Source of the DNA: Lineus longissimus
Lineage: Eukaryota; Nemertea; Pilidiophora; Heteronemertea; Lineidae
Assembly (NCBI RefSeq): GCF_910592395.1
Contig: NC_088320.1
Location: forward strand, 1,300,001 to 1,364,000
DNA: 64,000 nucleotides
Reading direction: 5' to 3'
Of the stretch, positions 57,212 to 64,000 are shown piece by piece (positions within the stretch are counted from its first letter, which is position 1; every line of letters begins with the position of its first letter). A program made the translations under genes and the position numbers. Below the pieces are notes generated by a model, which was given only the letters and a program-made list of their open reading frames with translations, had not been told where the DNA came from and searched no databases.

Positions 57212-57313
57212 TTACACCGGATTTTGTGTTGTTGTGACCGTCCTCTCTGTCACAATCTCTGGCTGTGGAGGTATCATCTGTGTCACCACCTCTGGGTCCG
57301 TCTTCAGGAGCAT
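57212..57313 (-). pseudogene. Protein-like ORF remnant, minus strand
   Basis: It reads MLLKTDPEVVTQMIPPQPEI, then VTERTVTTTQNPV and a stop. The Pro/Thr/Val-rich text looks like a disordered protein tail. An acceptor-like TAG precedes it. No family is recognised. Confidence 0.25.
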
Positions 57314-57781
57314 AGCAAGACAGTTGCTCTACCAAAGATAGAAAGGTTCTGATGCTGACCTAGGTACATCAGCTACTTGTGGTCCACAAGTTACTCATGG
57401 CAAGGTTAGACCCGTCTTAGATTGCTTTTTGAGAAAGGTGCCATAATTGTCAATGAAAGAAAAGCCATGTTTAATAATTAACAAATTTTAATCCAAAATA
57501 TCTGATCAAATACAGAAATATCTTGAAACTTATTACATTCAATGAAGTAACATGATTCCTGCAATCATTAGGAACTGAAGCATAACCTAGTGGTGGACTC
57601 ATCTTCCTCACTCTGGTGAAAGATGACCAAGGCCAAGGGACAGATTGACACAATACAGAGGAAGTGCAGTATTTGTCAGTCTCAAGGGTGACCTTGAGGT
57701 TCAACTATACATTTGAAACAAATGGTCCATAAAGGTTGATCATCAAAGAGACATACTTGTCTGAATTCAACAACAAGCGGA

Positions 57782-57943
57782 GTTGTCCTTGATGTGACAT
57801 TGCAACAGACAGACTGAGTTGTCCTGGATGTGACATTGCACAACAAGACAAAAGACAGGCTGAGATGCCCTGTATGTGACATTGCACAACAAGACCAAAG
57901 ACAGGCTGAGATGCCCTGGATGTGACATTGCACAACAAGACAA
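57782..57943. repeat. 46 bp minisatellite, about 3.5 copies
   Basis: Units begin at 57782, 57818, 57864 and 57910. Each holds GATGTGACATTGCA or a close variant and CAGGCTGAG-type text. The first unit is shorter by about 10 bp. Confidence 0.92.
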
Positions 57944-58563
57944 CAACATGATACTATTTGATAACGAATTCCCCATGAAACATGCAAGCCCTCCAATATG
58001 TTACATGGACAAAAGACAGCTACAGAAGAACCCCTCATCTGGTACACGTATTCCTCAGAAAGCAAGACAGTTCATTGGGTTAGCAGTTCCTTCAATAAAA
58101 GCCTAGAAAATCAAAGAAACCCATTACACTCACAAGTCAAAATGCCGCATTATATAGCAGGTATATGTATGAGCATCTTGGTGAAATACCAAACCACCAT
58201 CATGAATATAAAATACATTACATGTAACTTTTTTTAATTAACACTGCTCTTTTTATACAAATACATGTATCACATTAGCCAGTTATCTGTTTGTGTCAAA
58301 AATCGTTCAATGTTCAAACGTGTTTACAATTTGATTGTCAAACACTCTAAGAGGTGGATTATCGCTTCAAAACACTATTTTGATGAGGTACTGTAACCCT
58401 GGAATAACTGTTTTCAAAATCAACATCAAGCATATTTAGTTTTCAGCACCAAATGCTGACATGGATTCCTGGGATAACCTTTAGCACATGGTAACATACT
58501 ATACTTCCACACATATTGTACGTAGTGAGGCAATTTTACAATGTTCCTTCAACAAGCACATAC

Positions 58564-58569
58564 TTTAAT
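58564..58569 (-). terminator. Candidate poly(A) signal of LNPK (ATTAAA variant)
   Basis: It reads ATTAAA on the minus strand, about 640 bases past the LNPK stop. No perfect AATAAA was seen between it and the stop. A second ATTAAA lies near 58225. Confidence 0.3.
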
Positions 58570-59206
58570 ATATATTATCATTTAGTTATTATTAGTAAGA
58601 AACTTTTCACAGATTATGCATTTCTTGAGTGGTTAATACTCATGCAGTTAAACATACCTTTAGTACAAATCATGTAATAGCACACAGCCATGTAGTTGGT
58701 TCACAGCTTTACATGTAACATTGCTTGATATAACTTGATGTCTGCACTGACACACAAAGGCAAGCAGAGGCCGCCCATCATACAACTCGACAAGAACAGC
58801 CACGAGAAGTGGAACACTGCCAACAAGTGCCAAATTTCGAGCAGTGTCTTCGATATGTTGTCAAACAAGCCAAATGTCAAAAAATATACGGACTGCGTTT
58901 GGACATTTCTGTAGCAAGAAATGAAACAAGGGCAAAAATACTGGATGTGATATTAGATATAGTCATGTTGTGCTCCTAGATACTTAACAAACTCATTCTA
59001 AAGGCCTGGTCGGTCTTAATGACACCAATGTCAACTTATCCATTCAAATACAATAACATGGACACTTAAGCAAGTGAATTTAAACTTTCTAATAATACAC
59101 TTTCCATTTTCTTCAGCACTATCGGAAGAGAAAAATCACAATTTTAGAGAGAAAAGATTCTCGAAATGCTTTTGGTCTGACAGTGAACATCAAGAAAACA
59201 CGTTAA

Positions 59207-59589
59207 TCAATCAGTCTTTTTGTCCTCTTCTGATTTTAGATTGTCACTCTCCTGATTTTCGGGAATGTTTTCCGTATCGTCTGCTGATATTTCTTGGCCA
59301 GAATTTGATTCTGGTTCCAAGACCGTAAAACCTTCATCTATTAAATCTTCTGGTGTCTCACGGCTGACCTGCACGGGTGTGTCCCCTGGAGCCCCTAAGT
59401 CTGGATCAGCTGCTGCGATATGACCATTCGTTCCCACCTGAACTTCCGCATCAGGCGTACCACCACGACTACTTCTCTGATGTTCTGGTGTACTACCTCG
59501 ACTGGTTTCTGGTGCCTCAAGATCAGGACTGCTTGTCTCCTCCCGTTCACTATCAGTGGCACCAGATTCAACGCTACCATCTTCTGAAC
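59207..59589 (-). CDS. LNPK: LNPK last coding exon: acidic C-terminal tail, stop TGA
   Basis: It has 126 codons rich in Glu, Asp, Ser, Thr and Pro, ending SEEDKKTD. The composition matches the disordered acidic tail of lunapark; the tail itself is not conserved in detail. The acceptor is CACCTCAG. Confidence 0.9.
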
Positions 59590-62500
59590 CTGAGGTGAAG
59601 AGGGAAAAGGTGAAACTCATATTATTTTCATCTTCAGCATCAGATTTCTAAGACACATTTCCTTCTCTTAATCAGATTGACATACTTCTCGCCTCAAATA
59701 TACACCCCACGGAATCAACAGCAACCTCTCCAAGTATTGCCGTCCTCTCACAGTCAAGGCCAACCACCTCTCTGAGCAAACACCACCTCAGAATAATGAC
59801 CACTTTTAAACAAGACCCTTGTATTGACTACACTCAACTTATAGCTTCCTTACTGTAGCAAGGCTATGTCAGGACACCCAAGGTCCAATGAATTCAAATT
59901 GGTCGTTTGCGTAGCGCTTAAGTCAATATCCCAATGCAGCAGACATCCTCCCATAAGATGAACCACCACGCATTGACTCACCTTCTTTTTTCTTCATAAA
60001 CAGCTGTTTTGGCTGCACTGGCGCCAGCAGTGGTGTATACTCCGGTAGGCGGGGCGCACTTAGCCGTTGCTTTTTGGCAGGATTCAACATGAAGCAATAG
60101 CAACATTTAAAAGCTGAAAGAAAAAAGATTTCTTTTTAGAAGTTGACTAATCAGTCTGTTTAATGCTCGAGGAAGAAGAGCCAATTGTTTGCGAGGGCCA
60201 GGCTCAAGCTTCTCACAACTTAAGGAACTGCTGTTCAAGAAGACAACCGCTTTTCTCCTGTTTTTAACTTTGTGTTTGCCTCCCAAATCGTGAAAATAAA
60301 AGTCCCGAACATTAGACTAGATCGCTCAGCTACACCACTCACAACTTTAGGAGCCACAAATGTGACGTTTTCTAAATAGCTCAAATGGTACTTACACATA
60401 TATTCAAATTCTTCTTTCAAGGCCATCCCATTGTGCGATGAGCAGTAGCGGCAGATCAAGGCATAGCGATTCTGTGGTCCGTCGCCTACTAAATATTCAA
60501 CTAGTTTATCGACTGCGCCCCTCTCCCGGGGTAGGATGGGTCGTGGCAGCTGGGGAGGTGGTCCAGAGGGGTAAACAGAAGAGACTGAAAATCAAGTTGT
60601 GTATGATAAAAGTGCAACCAAAAGAGGGAAACACTGAGTCAAATAGAATTTGAGAACCACCAAGGCTTGGAAGATATCACTGTCTCGGTTCTTGAATTCA
60701 TGCACATCCCTCCAGATGGCGCCCAAGCCAAGGCCACCAGACTCTCCAGAGTCCTTCTGGATCCACCGTCTGCGCACCATGTCGCCGCGAGGACTCAACA
60801 CCAAGGACAACACGTCCTGGTAACCACGCTCATGCCATTTTAGCGTTTCTATCATTGATTCAAATAGAAATAATGGCCCCTATGATGACTGTGACATGAC
60901 AGTGGATCAATCATGTGATGGACATTCAGTAGAAACAGAGAAATCGTTTCATTTTGACATTATAAGTCAGTTCGTTTTGTATAAACTTGACCTCTGGGTT
61001 ACTGAAGTGATGCCTTCGACGTTGGGGATAAAACAACATCTCAACTGACTAGCATATAATACCTGGCCTTGGTCCCTGACCCGGTCCATTCCGCTGCATC
61101 GACTGAGCCATCATTGCCGACTGTTGGTTTGTTATTGGTCCTGGCCCCATGGGTCGCGGACCACGTGGTGTTGGACCAATCGGCCCTGGCCGGTTTGCCG
61201 TGCCTTGTACTGATTGTGGAGATCGCTGCCTGAGACCTGTGCCTGGCGTCTTCTGTGGCACTGTACCGGGAGGAGTCAACGGCTTCTGAATCAAACACAT
61301 AGGTTGAAATACAAGTGGAATTATTGAATACTCACTTCAGGCTTACTGTTCTTTTAACACAATTACTGTTTCTGGCTGAGGTGAAGTTTGTTTTGACCTT
61401 ACGATACCACACTCGAAAGCTAGTACAAGGAACAACCAGGCCCAGCTTACAACCAAATTCAGGGTGTCCAATCTCACTGTATCAATGGACCTCCATGACA
61501 ATGATATCAATGGTGGAGATAAAAAACAAGTCATCTCAAAAAGGCAGTACTGCTACACTTATAAGCTTTCCATCAGCATGCGAGACTTCACTTACCTCGA
61601 GCTTTTTAAAGGATTCAGGATCAAACTTTTCAAGGATTTCTTTGGCTTTTTTATAAGTTTCATTTTCTTTCACATCTTCAAGCTGAAAATTGAACATGAA
61701 ACCTTACTATCAAGGCACCGATAGACTGTGGTACTTACTAGCAGTGAAAAGAGCATAAGTAAGTTATAAGTCAGAAACCGTTAGGTAAAACATACAGGGG
61801 CATTCTCACAGTCACTCTTTGATAGCAGGGCGGAAAAACGTGCAAATGTTGAAGCATTCCTCTCGACATCATGACAACAAACACACGGGTATCTGAAGCT
61901 CGACACTGCTCACATTCTATGCTTGCAAGAAGGCCTTTGTCAAAATCAATCAAAAATCTAATTCTACTGATATCAGCTTAAACCTTAGTGTACGAAAAGC
62001 AGGACTTACTATTTCTTTTTTCTTATCACGAAGCTCTTGTAAAAGTGATTCTGAAAAAGAGAAATAAGTATCAGCTAAGCTACAGGTCAAGAGGAAAAGA
62101 ATCCAAACCAGTTGTTACACTAGCATGCAGCAACAAAAAGGATCCATCACCAAGTGACACATACAAAAGATATTGGTTCTAAAAATCTTCTCTCGTCAAA
62201 AGCTGTATTACATGTACATGTACCTTAGACTTGGTGACCAACACACACATCAACCTACCATTTTTTGCTATTCTCTTCACAAAGTACCAATGTAGCACTC
62301 TTTTGGCTAACCAAATCCTGAAAGAGTGGAAATGGAACGTTAGATCATCAATACTTTGACAAAGTTCAATCACAGGGCTGCCGACAATTTTAACAATATT
62401 TTTATTCCAGGACTGTAAGGTAGTCCGATTATGACATGCCACAACTCAATGCATGGAATGACAGTACAATGCATTTTAGCAAGTGGCATTGACAGCAAAA

Positions 62501-63837
62501 GGTTTTGACAAACCGTGATTACCTTTTTTACCCCCTGCCTTATGACACTGAAGGCCTGCAATTCTATCTCAATCTCCATGTGGAGGAAAGACAATGTAAG
62601 CCAAGGCAGTTTTCCTCTGAGCTTTAAAGAGCTTTATGGCTATTTCTCTAGTCTGAGGTTGAGATAAAACTTCAGCATGGATGAGGTATCTCAACATGAC
62701 CACAACGAGACTGAAAGGCAGATCTGATCACGAATTGATCATATCATACTTACAAGAGTGGGAAGAACAACAGAGGTGTCGTGTGTATTAGGCGCTCCTT
62801 CCAATTCTTAGGAAAATAGCAGAAATAGAATAGCAAGGCAATGGCAACGTATATGACGATTGACCACAGGATGAGCTGACCAATAACTCTCTTCTGACTC
62901 TGAAGGTTCTGGCGACGGAGTTTGTGCAGAGATTCCATTTCCTGGAGTAATAAGACTAATTGTAAGGAGAACATGGAGACTGAAAATGACAAGGGAGGGG
63001 CCAGATTGATTGTCTTTATTAATACTGTCAAGCAGGAGGCCTTTTCATGGCTAGCACTAAGCAGTCATCATTCTGTTTCCCACAAGCCCATCAATCAGTT
63101 CAGACGATGTGCAGTTTCTGTTCAACTTCAGGGTCTACTTTACAACAAACCAGCATTGGGCAGCAAGGGACTTTTTTTCATCAATCATGGCAAAGGATTT
63201 GTGCTAAAATGTTTTTGAAAGAAGCGAGCTTGCCTTGTCAATTTCTTCCAACTTTTCGATGGTTGTTGGCTTTTTCTGAAATGAGACAACGGGATGTGAA
63301 AAAAATACAACTGTCCAATGACACCAGACAGACAATGGCTGGCCATTGTCTGGTGAGTGGTGTCATTGACCATGAAGATCTATTGTAAAGATGGTTTGTT
63401 TGTCTGAACCTAGGTGGTACCAGCGTATCTGGCAAAGGGCCTATTGGACCTAGGCCTATTCCTGGTTACTGCAGCTACAATGATTGATTGGTAATGGTAT
63501 TGGTAGCACTATAGCAGACACCAATAAATGCAATTCATGAATGAAGGTTTTCTCTCCCCTATTTATTTTTAGTGGAAGATTGCAATGATTGCTCGACAGT
63601 AATGATGTGCACGTACATGTGTAGGCCGGCTACTCGGGCTACTGTATTAATATTGACTCTAGGCCTACTGTAACCGTGTTTTCTTTCTAGGCCGAGGTAG
63701 GGCCGGCTATAGGCCGACTAGACACTATTAAGTATTACGTCACTAGTATAGTTTTGTATTACATGCAGTTGATGTGTGCAAACGAACCCAAATTGTAACA
63801 TTTTTCTTACCCGCCATCTCGAAATAATTGCTCCCAT
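59207..63837 (-). CDS. LNPK: Lunapark, ER three-way-junction protein, 10 exons, complete
   Basis: Lunapark sits in the ER membrane and stabilises three-way junctions of ER tubules, opposing atlastin-driven fusion. The ten exons join to 456 residues (human about 428). The start MGAIISRWR matches the myristoylatable MGGLFSRWR of vertebrates, with Gly2 available. Then follow a coiled-coil stretch (about 10-40), two close membrane spans (about 43-66 and 74-97, a hairpin with both ends cytosolic), a second coiled coil (about 105-150), a Pro/Gly/Arg-rich linker (149-235), the conserved block LPRERGAVDKLVEYLVGDGP and a C4 zinc ribbon (C267, C270, C289, C292). An acidic Glu/Ser/Thr-rich tail ends the protein. 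All introns are GT-AG except intron 2, which reads GC-AG. It is transcribed toward SEMA5; the stop codons are 7.4 kb apart. The start is chosen by family match and a first donor directly after nine codons. Confidence 0.97.
59982..60113 (-). CDS. LNPK: LNPK exon 9: second half of zinc ribbon
   Basis: It encodes FKCCYCFMLNPAKK, with C289 and C292 completing the zinc ribbon (vertebrate RCAYCFFLNPARK). PRLPEY follows. The donor is GTGAGT, phase 1. Confidence 0.96.
60396..60584 (-). CDS. LNPK: LNPK exon 8: conserved block and first half of zinc ribbon
   Basis: It encodes RPILPRERGAVDKLVEYLVG, then ALICRYC and SSHNGMALKEEFEY, near-identical to vertebrate lunapark. C267 and C270 are the first zinc pair. 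It leaves in phase 1 at GTAAGT. Confidence 0.97.
61063..61285 (-). CDS. LNPK: LNPK exon 7: proline-rich linker
   Basis: This is a low-complexity linker rich in Pro, Gly, Arg and Gln, for example GPIGPTPRGPRPMGPGP. It is unstructured as in vertebrate lunapark, which also has a Pro-rich middle. Its sequence is not conserved, so placement rests on splice sites and phase. It leaves in phase 1 at GTATTA. Confidence 0.85.
61596..61682 (-). CDS. LNPK: LNPK exon 6: coiled coil
   Basis: It has 29 codons, with LEDVKENETYKKAKEILEKF and DPES, parallel to EEVMEKETYKTAKLILERFDPDS. The exon is phase 0 at both ends with donor GTAAGT. Confidence 0.95.
62010..62050 (-). CDS. LNPK: LNPK exon 5: coiled coil
   Basis: It encodes ESLLQELRDKKKEI, parallel to EALDDLKSQRKKIL. 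The acceptor is TTTTTCAG and the donor GTAAGT, phase 0. Confidence 0.92.
62259..62317 (-). CDS. LNPK: LNPK exon 4: end of second membrane span
   Basis: It encodes IWLAKRVLHWYFVKRIAKN, parallel to IWSIRTVIIFFFSKRTERN. The acceptor is TTTCAG and the donor GTAGGT, phase 1. Confidence 0.93.
62754..62941 (-). CDS. LNPK: LNPK exon 3: coiled coil and first membrane span
   Basis: It encodes EMESLHKLRRQNLQ, then VIGQLILWSIVIYVAIALLF and YFPKNWKERL, matching the lunapark RLQKLWVGRLILYSSVLYL...WYLP. It leaves with two bases of a Leu codon at GTAAGT, within the second span. Confidence 0.95.
63234..63275 (-). CDS. LNPK: LNPK exon 2
   Basis: It encodes KKPTTIEKLEEIDK, equivalent to the vertebrate TKPSTVEVLESIDK. 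The acceptor is TTTCAG. The only donor that keeps the match is GCAAGC, so intron 2 is of the GC-AG type. Confidence 0.9.
63316..63368. repeat. Short inverted repeat (hairpin) in LNPK intron 1
   Basis: CAATGACACC pairs with GGTGTCATTG, and AGACAATGG pairs with CCATTGTCT around a central CTGG. The stem is interrupted by a few unpaired bases. Confidence 0.8.
63811..63837 (-). CDS. LNPK: LNPK exon 1 (start codon)
   Basis: Nine codons, MGAIISRWR, are followed by donor GTAAGA. Gly2 is the expected myristoylation site of lunapark. The exon's upstream UTR runs toward the window end. Confidence 0.93.
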
Positions 63838-64000
63838 TATGGACTTCTTGTATCAGGATTCCTTTCTACGTTGAAAATTGCGGAATGGAGGACGAAAGTG
63901 GCGAAACAGCAGCAGACAGATTTTAGCTCAAAATCTAGTTTCCACCATCTTGAATTGTATACTGAGATCAGTTTATTCGGTCCGCCGATTCGAACTTGAG
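63838..64000 (-). other. LNPK 5' UTR/promoter side
   Basis: This is upstream of the LNPK start codon. There is no clear TATA box, and the window ends before a promoter can be judged. Confidence 0.6.

Larger units (their letters stand above)
51817..59206. other. Intergenic and 3' UTR territory between the convergent genes
   Basis: It should contain both 3' UTRs. Noted inside are the X-box-like repeats, a block of GTCC..TAAT..AGAGG iterations (about 53250-53360), two dispersed copies of a TGACTTGGC.TTAGGCCCAA motif (54461 and 54941), ORF remnants (56.0-57.3 kb) and the 46 bp minisatellite. No complete third gene was seen. Confidence 0.7.
59590..63810 (-). other. LNPK introns 1-9 (208-535 bp each)
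   Basis: The nine introns are short and uniform in size, unlike the kilobase introns of SEMA5. Intron 1 holds a small inverted repeat at 63316-63368. No nested gene was seen. Confidence 0.9.

Noticed and set aside
60235-60459. 74-codon minus ORF starting MICRYC
   Set aside because: It is the LNPK exon 8 frame read through its donor into intron 8, not a separate gene.

Overview
The window is animal nuclear DNA: AT-rich, intron-rich, with GT-AG split genes and no operons or bacterial signals. Two protein-coding genes can be read exon by exon. They lie tail to tail. A class 5 semaphorin occupies the + strand (17 exons, 37088-51816, N-terminal exon not securely found), and Lunapark (LNPK) occupies the - strand (10 exons, 63837-59207, complete). 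Exon joins were checked by reading phase, splice dinucleotides and protein family similarity; all lengths close in frame (1038 residues plus a missing start for the semaphorin, 456 residues for LNPK). The host looks like a marine invertebrate, either an ambulacrarian-type deuterostome or a lophotrochozoan. The reasons are the intron layout, the seven-TSR Sema5, and frequent TAGGCCTA and TACATGTA palindromes. I cannot fix the phylum from sequence alone.

Layout. 1-37087 holds no gene I recognise. It is presumably the upstream region and/or long 5' introns of the semaphorin. It contains repeat debris: a degraded LINE reverse transcriptase (about 26.68-27.10 kb), tandem duplications (20.0, 28.5 and 31.6 kb), a mosaic of inverted and direct repeats (30.6-31.75 kb), an approximately 383 bp foldback hairpin (33.41-33.79 kb) and a few short exon-like ORFs. 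37088-51816 is the semaphorin gene. Its introns carry a short inverted-repeat DNA transposon (40.94-41.31 kb), TGACCTTGA clusters, a 24 bp minisatellite, a LINE 3' tail (49.92-50.18 kb) and two exon-like ORFs on the opposite strand. 51817-59206 is shared 3' territory with candidate poly(A) signals, a GTTGCCTAGCAAC-type repeat patch, a 46 bp minisatellite and gene or repeat fragments. 59207-63837 is LNPK.

The two genes have unrelated jobs. Sema5 is a membrane-bound guidance ligand/receptor with sema, PSI, seven thrombospondin repeats, one membrane span and a short tail. Lunapark is an ER-membrane protein that stabilises three-way tubule junctions. I did not find a new multi-gene system. The observations most worth checking are the foldback element, the transposon with dense CAGT motifs, the symmetric exon-like ORF inside a Sema5 intron, a possible alternative Sema5 terminal exon, and the GC-AG intron in LNPK.
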